Assembly (NCBI RefSeq): GCF_026151205.1
Contig: NC_087082.1
Location: forward strand, 15,719,365-15,783,364
Length of the DNA: 64,000 nucleotides
Direction: 5' to 3'
Origin: Bolinopsis microptera
Lineage: Eukaryota > Ctenophora > Tentaculata > Lobata > Bolinopsidae
In this document: one piece after another, positions 10,045 through 20,236 of the stretch
Layout of the letters: each line of letters opens with the position of its first letter
How positions within the stretch are numbered: the first letter of the stretch is position 1
Translations under genes and position numbers: made by a program
Notes under the pieces: model-generated
What the model was told of the DNA's origin: nothing
Database searches by the model: none
Seen by the model: only the letters and a program-made list of their open reading frames with translations

Positions 10045-13000
10045 TTATTGGAACCTGTATTGTCCTGTTTGAGGGTCGTACTGTCTTCGCATTTGTGACT
10101 GTTGGGCGGAGTATTGTTGTGGAGTCATGGGGGCTAGCGCACCCTGAAACGAGACACGAGCTAAACCACATACTTAGCTGTTGAATATACGAATATATTG
10201 TAAATATGAATTCGTGGAAATGAAAAAAAACAGTTCTCCACCTTTACCCGTGTTAGGGGAATCAATGCTCATATTATCAACAAACACAATCAATAGTTCA
10301 TAATAACCAGTAATTATTATACTTGAGGTTGTGCCGGTGGTTGGGGTCGTGGCGGCACTTTGTTTTCCACTATCTGACCGTGGGAATTTCTTTGGACGCT
10401 GCAAGTTGATCAGTGTGACTAATCAAATAACTTGGTGTAAATTGAGCAAATAGATTTAAATGTAGTGTCGTACTGCAGAACGTGATATTCATTTATGATA
10501 CATTTTCAAGGAGGACGAAATTTTATTATCTTCTCACCTTTTAGCTTGTTTGTCGTCCTTTTTAGCTAATTTTTTGTCTTTTAGTTTCTTTTTCAATGCT
10601 TTAACTTTTTTTGTTAATTTCTTGTTCCTAGCTTTTAACTTCTTGACTTTCTTCGCTAACTTATGAGAATCTTCGTCACTGTCGCTGAAAAAAAAATATC
10701 ATGTAAAAATATCAAAATCGAAAAGAGTTCAATAATTTGAAAGTACAATCATAAACATGATAAAAGATGGGCCAAAAGATCAGATAAACACGCAAAGGGC
10801 AAATTGGCCACGATAATATAATAATATTGAGAAACAAGATTGAAATAAATCAATTTGAGATCTGGGATATTAATCAAATACCTCTCGCTCGATATGTCAG
10901 TATCTAAGCTTGATTCGCTGGACGATTCTGAACTTTCTGAACTTATAGTGCCCATGCCGGTCGATTTCTTTTTTTTCGATCTTGACGAGGCTTTTGAAGA
11001 GGCCCTTGACTCACTCTTCTGTTTTAGAGCTGGAGGAGGAGGTGGATTGGAGCCGTCCCTCATCCTCATCAGTGGGTTATAAGCTGCTTGCTGAATTTAA
11101 ATATAGACGGTTACATTTCGATACTATACACGTACTACCATAGTGAACATTCCATTATCAATAATACCACAAATACAACACAATCTAGAATATTAGAATT
11201 TAAGAATCAGACCACTGCCACAGGAAGTATTTTAGGTTTACAAATTATTTCTGAATGTTATTAGTTAAGGGGGCCGGGGGGGGTCTTCATCAAAATTCTC
11301 TCGAAATCGACTTTATAGTTGTTTCTAATAGAGGGGAGTGATATCTATCAGCTGCTTTTGGTCCCATGGAAAAATATTGTTCCTAGCCGAAATTATCGCC
11401 GGTCTAAGGTCAGCGCTTATGTGTAATTGTATTGCGCGAGCGATTTTCAATCGCAAATTCTGAAAATCGAGTCTAAAAATCTATCTTCTCCCACATTTTT
11501 TGAGCAATCACCCTGAAACTTTCAGGATATGTTCTAGGGACCATTTAGAAGAGATCGCTCAGACAAAATTTTGAGATAGGCCTTTAAAAATTTTTATTCG
11601 ATTTTGAAAATCTTGGACCTCAAAAAATCGTAAAAAAACGAGGTCCAAGATTTTCAAAATTGAATACAAAATTTTTAAAGGCATATCTCAAAATTTTGTC
11701 AGCGCGATCTCTTCTAAATGGTCCCTAGAACATATCCTGAAAGTTTCAGGGTGATTGCTCAAAAAATGTGGAAGAAGATAGATTTTTAGACTCGATTTTC
11801 AGAATTTGCGATTGAAAATCGCTCGCTCAATACAATTACACATAAGCGCTGACCTTAGACCGGCGATAATTTCGGCTAGGAGCAATATTTTTCCATGGGA
11901 CCAAAAGCAGCTGATAGATATCACTCCCCTCTATTAAAAACAAGAATTTTGATGAAGACCCCCCCCCCCCCCCCCCCCCCCGTCGACGGTCCAATATATG
12001 GAACAGATATTTTACGAGTATCACCCGTTAAGTAAAATCATGTTCAAACTTAGTCTGTATTAAGACTGTAAGACTTTCATGTTAGCACATACATGTATTT
12101 TAATGCAAATTTAAACTGTATTGCTTGACAATTGTGCCTAAGCTTGGTATACGTGACTACTGTCTAAGTGTGGCCTGCCTGAAGTCTAGGATGAAGCAAT
12201 CACTGCTCGTCAACCAGCATAACCATGCTGATCTTGATTGGACAAACAAAGATTTCGAATGCTCTAATCTAAATTTTGACATTAAGTCTACCCTAGGGTC
12301 CACACATCCAAAATGATTATCTTGAAATTGAAAATTAGCTGCCAGGTGTGCATTTTCCTTTGTCTTACTAACGTGTGTGAGCGCAGTGTAGTGAGAAAGT
12401 GTTTTTAACAGATTTATTATTAGACTTAGGATTATGATTTTTAATATATTACATTGATATAAGATTTATTTTTGATAGGTACTTAATAAAGTTGATGAAT
12501 TTCCCTCCCTATTAAAATTTTAAACCCATTTAGTGAAAATTGATAAACGAAGATCTAGATATTGATACATATTATAACCAACATTGCTTATATTCTGCCT
12601 TGTAAACAAAGAGCAAATCTTCTTAATGCCTTCTTCCTGTCCTAAAACTAAAACTTCATCCTATTAAAGTAAAGGCCTGTTGTTACCACAAGCTATTATA
12701 CCGTCCCTCTCAAAAACATGCCTCAGCCTCCATCAAAAACAATTTTAGTTTTCAGTCCTTCTAGTTTCCAAAAATCTACCGAGCTAGTGTTCTGGTGTGC
12801 ACAAAAGCCCCTAAGCCCGTGCATTCCTTGCCCCCGCTAGCTGCCAGTCCTTGACAAACTTCCAATAGCAAAGATCAACTAGTCATTTACAAATTGAGCA
12901 CTATACAATTTTAATTGTTTTAAATATTTGACTTTGTAAAATGAGCTAAAACATTGATTTATTAGTTTCATTGATTTATTAGTTTCATTGATTCAATTCG

Positions 13001-14525
13001 TCATTGGTGTGGTGATAATTTGTCCCAAGATGCCAGAATTTATTTATTTATTTTACTTGATATTACTTTTTAGAAACAAAATAAAGCAGTGAAGGCACAG
13101 TCATTGAAATAAGCTAAAAGATAATGCGACGGATTCTATTACGACGACCGAAATTTTGGCGGTCCGAAAATATGGCGAAATTTTCGGAAAACCGCCACAT
13201 TTCGTACGTTATAAATATGTCTTGTAAGGTATGTTAATATCACGAATAATTATAATATATTGTGGTGTGTCCGCTTATCCTTGATAAAAAGACATGAAGT
13301 ATGAAAATATTATGTCAATAATATGAAATGATATAATACTGTTATACTGTACCATCTGTGGTGGGGACTGTACAGGAGGTGGAGGAGGGGCTGGAACAGG
13401 AGCAGGGGCTGGGGCAGATGTAGATTCAGCAGTTGTCACCGGAGTACCATCTATGTCAATGTTCATCACTGAGTAAGAAAACGTTTGAGAAAGCTGATGA
13501 AACCGCACCAGAAGGAAACTATTTTTTTAATGAAAGGGACAGACTGTATTTTTCTATTTTACAAACGACTCAGATTTCAAAATGATGTTACTAAGTGACT
13601 AACTTTGTTTCCGAAGTTTCTCTTTAAGAAAGGTGCTGTCAACTTGACCACTTTTTAACAAGTCCATAACGTCAATCTGTCCGTTCATGACCTGTTCTAA
13701 CAATGCCATTTCTACCAACTTCGCTTGCTCACTCTTTTGGTTCTCTGATTAAAGATGTGCATTATCAATCTGTAAATTCGTATTAAAACTAAGAACTGTG
13801 TTTTGACAATCTGTTTAGACATCTTGACAAACAGACATTGAAAGATTCAAACATGGAATATGCTGACATGGTTAACAAGATTGAAGTAGGAGTGACGAGA
13901 TTATCATAACTTTGTAGTCAGATATTATCTTGACCACACTTTGATAATATCTGACTATGTAATATGTTTAGTAAAATATCCAATATTACCAATCTCAGCC
14001 TTTCTCGTCTTCTCGAGAACATCTTCTTCAGACGATGAGGAGTTGTCCATATCATTTGATTTCTATGGGAGACACACGGTAATTAATAGAATTATAATTA
14101 GAATTCGTAACAATAATACTATCAAAATACATTATATTTTCTCTAACATTTGAATTAAATAACAATTCAATAGGCAAGTTTGAAAGGTGCTGTCAGATAA
14201 AATAAGTTAATAAATACGTGCACTAGTGGTAACATTTACTTGATTAAATTATTAAATGTAAGTTTTTGGGATTAACCTTTACAGATCTTGTGGGTTGGTC
14301 GTGTTTTCTTAAGTCACCAGTTGCCTGAAATAATGCTAATTTGATATGCTCCACAAGACACAAACAACATTTGAAATAACATTTAAAAACTAGTGGGCAA
14401 AGTTTTTGTTCTCTCTCTATAAATTTTCGTACAGGTATAGATGCTGAGATCTTTTTGGGGGGTTTCTTGAAGTCGGGGTTTCGTTTCTTGAATGCCATCT
14501 TGAATCCAGCCTCATTTTTCTGCAT
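10045..14525 (-). CDS. Lys/Ser/Pro-rich nuclear-type protein, 9 exons, 333 residues; C-terminal motif like ARL6IP4
   Basis: Exons (minus): 14525-14433, 14324-14277, 14062-13990, 13744-13604, 13468-13353, 11090-10882, 10684-10538, 10398-10323 and 10143-10045. All junctions are GT..AG and every phase agrees, giving 1002 nt with a TAA (a second TAA follows at once). Order: basic N-terminus (MAFKKRNPDFKKPPKK), an acidic Ser/Glu patch, a helical segment (LVEMALLEQVMNGQIDVMDL), a Pro/Ala tract, a Ser-rich RS-like region, then a very Lys-rich coiled coil (exon 7). The C-terminus APMTPQQYSAQQSQMRRQYD followed by PQTG resembles the APMT..E.w...QS.IR...DPeTGR motif I associate with ARL6IP4/SRrp37-like speckle proteins. 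Its usual ~40 further residues are missing, so the assignment is weak. The start is the first ATG of exon 1; an upstream exon cannot be excluded. Confidence 0.75.
11270..11980. mobile_element. ~700-bp foldback (palindromic) element in an intron
   Basis: Two arms of about 340 bp are inverted copies of each other. They start at GGGTCTTCATCAAAATTCT on the left (about 11281) and end with its complement at about 11962, around a loop of ~15-20 bp near 11625-11645. The arms are nearly identical, except that the left arm has a 22-nt segment missing from the right (about 11300-11322) and the bordering G/C runs differ in length (8 versus 21). The element lies in the intron between exons 5 and 6 of the 333-residue gene and has no coding capacity. 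The high arm identity indicates recent origin or arm-to-arm conversion. Confidence 0.88.
11981..12031 (+). mobile_element. Element A, 3' half (copy A1)
   Basis: Matches the last ~51 bp of the A consensus, from CGTCGACGGTCC to ATCACCCGTTAA. The 5' half is missing, replaced by the foldback element's C run. The foldback may have inserted into a full A copy or captured it. Confidence 0.8.
12032..13352. other. intron sequence, nothing recognised
   Basis: AT-rich intron remainder with a short direct repeat near 12957-13000 (TTGATTTATTAGTTTCA units). No gene or named element was seen. Confidence 0.55.
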
Positions 14526-15278
14526 TGCTTTAGAATATTGTAAACGTTAATATTACCTAACATTTTGTAGTTCCAGATGAATTATTGAGAAATAATTGAT
14601 TAAAAACATTTAAAAGTAGTGTTCAAAATCAGAAAATTGCTGCCAGCAAATTTTGGCAAGGTGATGCAAGGTGTAATAGCAGTTAATAAAACAATGAAAT
14701 ATATAAAAAAATATTACGCAATATTATCTTATTACATAGCATAAATAATTTCACAAATACATACACTTTTTAGAAATAGCAATCTATAAATATTATTGCA
14801 CAAATACATACACATTTTATAACTAGCAATTTCTAATAAAAACAGCTTCTCTTAACTCGATTGTAATAACTTAATAAATAACTTTTCATGCTTTAATACT
14901 TGAATACTAAATACTAAAATCTATTAAATATTTTGGAAAGAATAAAAAACATACATTTCTTAAGGAGCAATTGTCAAGTCGGGATCTTTCACAAAACATA
15001 ACCTGGCTCCAAATAAATAAACAGTAAATTCGAATCGAATAATGATTGCATGAGAATCATGCAACACCTAAAAGGTATTATATAATACACAGTTAAAGGA
15101 TGTTAAATCCTAAAAGATTTCTTTAAAATTTCCAGCATTTAAGGGAACTACAGATATTTAAGGATACAACAAATCCTGTCAAAAATAAATATTTCTAATC
15201 TAAAAAGATGGCATGAAATTTAATCTGCAGTGCATTATGACAAAGTAAGTAAGTATGAACTTATTGATCAGTAGGAAC
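14526..15278. other. intergenic, AT-rich
   Basis: No exon, RNA gene or repeat family recognised. The stretch separates the 5' end of the 333-residue gene from the 3' end of the PLPPR-like gene, on the same strand. Confidence 0.6.
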
Positions 15279-17143
15279 TTATTGGTCATCCATCTCAACT
15301 TGAAGGTCAGTGTAGGGCAAGTTGGAGAGCTCATCAAATGTGATGTTAGCCGTCTGTTGAGTATGTGTTGGGTGCCTCATGTCTCCGTCAGGACTCCTCA
15401 ATTTTCCAAACAACCTGGATAGTGATATTTTAATGAGTATTGTCTCTAAATTCAATGATTATTGCATGGGTCAAACTTCTGTTATTATATGCATTATAAA
15501 GATTATACAGAACAGGAAAGTTACAAGTTGTCATAGATCATCACAAAACACTGATGCACATTCCCTTTCAAGAACCAACAGTAAGCTTACCTGAGAGAAT
15601 CAAAGACAATGTAAGCAGCAGAGGTAACCCCAACAACAATCCCTACAAACACGTCAACAAGATGGTTGAATCCCTCTGTGTATCTAGTTAGACTACTGAG
15701 GATAGCTACAGCCATCAGGAGAAACAAACACAAAACTCTTGTCATGGGTACCTGGTTATTTTAGTTTAATTTGACACAAACAGACTTATTTACACGGTTA
15801 ACTACATACATTGTACAAGTTCTTTCATTGAACTCCCATATTGACATTTAAATAACGAGGACAATATTTATAGTATATTACATACTACATTCATAGTATA
15901 GCAAACAATCTCAGGATTACTTTTTAACAAAACTACAAATAATAAAATATAAATCTTAGATTACCTTACCTTTCTGAGTTGAGGTATGCAGTATACAATA
16001 GCTATGTTGAAGAAGAATCCAAAAGAGAGGTGGGACGCATACTCAGCGGGGAATGATAAGGATGCCTTTACGATATCTTCTTCTTCTCCTAGATTCAATA
16101 AGTTCTTTTTAGACTTCATGGTTATTTTCACAATTATGGAATTATTAACTTGCGATTATGACGTGTGTAAAATATAAATTTAACAGAATACACAACAACA
16201 ACAATGAACAACAGCAAAATGCACTTTAAAAACTCGGCCATTACCGACCACATTGAACATACCAGAACAGACGCGTCTAGTGAAAACAAGGGCTCCACTT
16301 GTGTAGTTCGGCTTGCAGACAGACAGGAAGTTTGGGGAGAGTTTTCCAACCATGTGGGCCACCCCTTTGTTCAGTATAGCCATCAGGCAAGCACCAAAGA
16401 AGAAGTAACCAGTGTAAAATAATCCAGCCATTATGGCCGGAGGGATTTGTAACTGTCCCAGTTTTTGAGGGGGGACTATGGTTTTAAGTCCACTGTTGAA
16501 ACCCTCTCTCTGAAAAATGTTTTACATGGACAATCAAAATTTTTGATTAAATAATACTAATAATACAAATGATTGTGCTGAAATTACGAATTTTCCATAT
16601 CAGGTCATTCATAGATTTAAGTTTTACTGACACTATTTAAGAAAGAAGGTAACTTGCTACCTGCAATGCTCGCAGGACACAGAGCACAACTATAAATATT
16701 ATCGGTGTGACATGCGATAAATGGACATCAATCCGGGAGTTATAGTCGGCAGCTGAGAAGGGACCTGGAAATGTTGTAATGTTATCAACTGTTGTTCAAG
16801 CTCAGGGTAGATAGTATATTGCAAGATCAGCTCTACAGTGCGGAGCAGTACAAAGTAAATATATACCCTGACAATATCCCAACACTGGCATGACTTTCAA
16901 AAAGTGTTTCTACAACAATCTGAAACGAATAGTTCTCAATATTATATTAGTGGACAGTTCTCTCAAGAAGTTAAGCAAATGTTAGATAGCACTTACCATG
17001 TAATTAGCATCATCTCTTACAAACTCCACGGAATAAACCGGGAGAGAAGATGAGCTTTTGAGGGCCAGGAAAATAACACAGACAGAGACAAAGGAGATGG
17101 TGTCAACGAGGAATAGACAAATGTGCTCCGGGAGGTTCAACAT
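15279..17143 (-). CDS. phospholipid-phosphatase-related membrane protein (PLPPR-like), 6 exons
   Basis: Exons: 17143-16997, 16764-16661, 16509-16245, 16088-15970, 15751-15591 and 15414-15279. Hydrophobic segments match the six-helix PAP2/LPP fold. The C1 region is VGKLSPNFLSVCKPNYTSG. LPP enzymes have K-x6-RP there; the SP in place of RP, together with the CKPNYT tail, is typical of the catalytically silent PLPPR (plasticity-related) branch. The C2 region is SFPAEYASHLSFG where active enzymes have PSGH, so the catalytic His is absent. The C3 region, LTRYTEGFNHLVDVFVGIVV, keeps H and D. PLPPRs are membrane proteins that modulate lysophosphatidate signalling and membrane protrusions (family knowledge). 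Exons 2-6 join in phase. Exon 1 to exon 2 needs one more base, so a microexon or another exon-1 border is missing. A piece of exon 1 and its intron is duplicated at 24.03-24.38 kb. Confidence 0.82.
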
Positions 17144-17507
17144 CCTGAATAATAGGTAAAACCGGTAAATTAATTTCTCAACGGGTCATAGACTGCGGAG
17201 TGATGTACTTAAACAATGGTGATGTAATTAAACAATGGTAATTACATGAATGATTAATAATTATAGATGATTTAAAAATTCTAGTATTAATCAGACGCTA
17301 CGACAGTAAAACCATAATACAATAAAATGGGTACAAAATATATAATATTACTGTATAAAATTCCACAAGCTGGTTACAATTAACACGTCTTTAATTTTTG
17401 GAAATCATTTTTAATATTAATAAATGACTAAAAAGGGGACGTTTCTTCCAATCAAGATATAATAGCATGTAAAATACAGAACATTAAAAAAGAGTTCTAT
17501 CGAGGGC

Positions 17508-19215
17508 TCAATCAACCTCTTTTAAGAGAAGTACATGTTTGCAATTTGTTCTAAATCTTACAGCTGTACACCTTCTCAACCATATCTGGTGATCAGTCTT
17601 ATAACCTGGTGAGTAGTCGGTAGCAAAGTTAAAATTGAGTACTGTCACATTGTTACACACAACCTTTAGGTGGGTACAAGTTTTAGTTATAATCCAGTGT
17701 TTTACTTTGTCAGGTGGAACACTGTCTAAGTACTGTGTATTGTAACTAAGTACAGTACATCCCGCAATGCAATAACTCCACAGACTGGTGTCTTTATTCT
17801 CACATATCATACCAAACCACTTCTCATCAGTACAACCCTCTACAGGTAGATTATAATACACAGCAATATCTTTCTGTAACTCATTATCTGTTGTTATGAA
17901 CTGTACTGGTTCGTCTGGTAACAAAGGGTAGAATTTGCCACTTACAATCTGCATCCAACCTGCAAATAAATTAGTTACAATGAACAAATAAAGTGACACA
18001 ACGTGTAACTGTTAATAAAATGGTTAACTCAAAATTAATAATATAACTAAGTTAGAGACATAAAATTTGGGTGAAAAGAAATATTTAAATGTTAATTAGT
18101 GACTACTAATAGTAATAAAATTCCATTTACCTGTTTTAAACTCATCAGTTTGTATAGCAACGTCTTTGCAACTCTCCTGTACATCTTCATCATCACTATC
18201 TTTTGAATCTCCACTACATTGACTGTCTTCTAGCACCTCATCAGAACCACCAGCTACACCTTCACTCCTCAACTTGACCACCTTTTCTACCAACTCTTTT
18301 ACTTTACCACTCTCAGATCCTCCCGACAGTTCAGTCATCAGGTCTACTACTTCAACAAACTGGTCCGGATATCTTTGCTGAAATAGTCTCATATCTACTT
18401 GTTTGAATAAATACAGAGAGTTCTCATCAAATCCTGTGTACTTCAACCCAAACGTGAGATAACTCACTAAACAATCAAACAGAATGTTCAATTCTCTCCC
18501 GGCTATTTGTATTGACATGTCTATCTGACGCTTTGACAGCTCAGCAAAGTTGGACATGTATTTCCGTAGAAATACACTTTTGCCTATGTTCCTGGATGTC
18601 AAATTTCTGACAAATAGCCCCACAAACTTGCTCTGTTTCAAGTTGAAGTATGCACGACTTGCAATCTCACAGGCAAACAAAATCTCCTCATATGAATTGT
18701 TCTTAAAGTTTAGAACATTTGTTTTGAAGAAGTTAAGACTCGTCTTACTCAGCCAACTCACGTCAAAAACATAAGCCATCTTATTAACATCTTCGAAATT
18801 ATCTCTATCCATGTTTTCAGCTTCACCAGAGTACATTGCATCCACAAAACAATGTACTGCTTCAACACTAAAGTCATCCATCTCAAGGGAAGACTGAAAT
18901 AAAGAGAACTGTAAGTTTAATGTACAGGTGTAGTGAATTACGAATAATGGAACTTGTATTTTAAACAAATAACTTTATAAAACTTGCATTTTCATAACAC
19001 TAACAAACATCAAATCTATATAATAATATACTTTCTCTCAGTACCTGACAAAGATTGGTGGTGATGTTTCTAATAACCGGACTATTGAGGGACATTATGA
19101 CCGAGTTTACCCTCAACACTGATCCATCTTTCAGATTCAGCACCAGGTTACCATGTACTGGGGAGTTGATAAATTCTCTACCAAAGTTGGCAGGAACTTT
19201 TACTTTGGGGATCAT
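17508..19215 (-). CDS. BTB/POZ (BTB-BACK type) protein, 3 exons, 461 residues
   Basis: Exons 19215-19045, 18893-18131 and 17959-17508 join in phase. Residues ~20-115 read as a BTB domain: GNLVLNLKDGSVLRVNSVI, then SLNSPVIRNI, then FSVEAVHCFVDAMYSGE and VNKMAYVFDVSWL. Residues ~120-230 resemble a BACK helical region (FACEIASRAYFNLKQ). An acidic Ser/Asp tract (~285-305) separates this from a C-terminal ~150-residue region with several Cys that I do not recognise; it is not a clear Kelch repeat. BTB-BACK proteins commonly act as substrate adaptors for Cullin-3 ubiquitin ligases; that is inference here. Start is the ATG at 19215, with no in-phase upstream exon seen. A LINE inserted about 100 bp upstream of this start, in opposite orientation. 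Confidence 0.82.
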
Positions 19216-19312
19216 CACTAAGATTGTTGTATGGGATAGAATTGATTATTTTGTAACATACCTACAATGTTTGTAAAATTGACAGGTTACTATTTCTGAT
19301 AAACTTCAATAG

Positions 19313-20236
19313 AAATATAATATTACTAAGGATTCATCTTCTGATAATGTCCCAGTGCCAGAGGAAAAATACTGCCAATGTGATGTTTACATGTCAGAAG
19401 AACTATCAGTTGAATGTGAAGCTTGCCAATTATTTTGGCACCTGAGTTGTGTTGGTTTATCTGGCCTTAAAAACGAGATGTTACTGAATCTTACAAACTG
19501 GAAGTGCCCATACTGTTTTGTGGCGCCTCATACCTCAGCTGACACTAATGAAAACGGGGTTGTCAGGGCTATTATTAAAGAGGAACTCCAACATTTGACC
19601 CCAGCCCTGACTAACTCGATTAAGGAAGCTATTAAAGGAAGTGCAGAGAAAACAGTTGATAAAGCTGTTCGTCTTTATTCTGAGGTAACAGCACAAACCC
19701 AGAAGAAGGTTCTCGATGACATGAGTCGTGAACAAGCTTCTGAAACTGTTATTTCGGAAGTGCAAATGAAGATGCACACTGATACATTTGAGCGAAACAA
19801 ACGAAAACTCAATCTGTGTGTGCTCAAGGTTCCAGAGAGCAAAAAGACTACCTCTAAGCAACGCCAGGAGGACGACTCCAAGTTCTGCAGGGAGACCCTA
19901 AAGATTAAGAAGGACGACATGATAAGTTGCCATCGCTCTGGCAAGCTTGATGCTGACAAGCCAGATCACCGTCGCCCGCTCATCATCCAGACACGAGATG
20001 AAGAGTCAGTAAATTTCTACGCTGACCATGGTAAGGGCTGGAAAGAGTCAACTTTTTGGATCAACTTGGACCTATGCAAGGCAGACAGAGATATTCGTTT
20101 TTTAGCCAGAAAGGAGAGGAAGAAGAGGCAGGAGGAAGCGAAGAAAAGAGAGACAGAAAAGACGAAGGAGGAAGCAAAGAAAAGAGAGCCAGAGAAGACA
20201 GAGGAAAAAGCGGAGGCCGCAGTGCCCAGCCGTTAA
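19313..20236 (+). CDS. LINE ORF1 with N-terminal PHD finger
   Basis: The open frame begins at 19313 after a stop, with no ATG before the PHD finger, so the natural start codon is probably lost by 5' truncation (a GTG lies at 19355). The first ~55 residues carry a C4HC3 PHD pattern: CQCDVYM, then CEACQLFWHLSCVGL, then WKCPYCF. Next come a coiled coil (~70-140), a mixed alpha/beta segment with ISCHRSGKLDADKPDHRRP similar to ORF1 RNA-binding folds, and a Lys/Glu-rich tail. PHD-bearing ORF1 proteins are known in several CR1/Jockey-group LINEs and may steer RNPs to chromatin; this is inference. It overlaps ORF2 by about 180 nt in another frame. Confidence 0.82.
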   Translation, partial: KYNITKDSSSDNVPVPEEKYCQCDVYMSEELSVECEACQLFWHLSCVGLSGLKNEMLLNLTNWKCPYCFVAPHTSADTNENGVVRAIIKEELQHLTPALTNSIKEAIKGSAEKTVDKAVRLYSEVTAQTQKKVLDDMSREQASETVISEVQMKMHTDTFERNKRKLNLCVLKVPESKKTTSKQRQEDDSKFCRETLKIKKDDMISCHRSGKLDADKPDHRRPLIIQTRDEESVNFYADHGKGWKESTFWINLDLCKADRDIRFLARKERKKRQEEAKKRETEKTKEEAKKREPEKTEEKAEAAVPSR

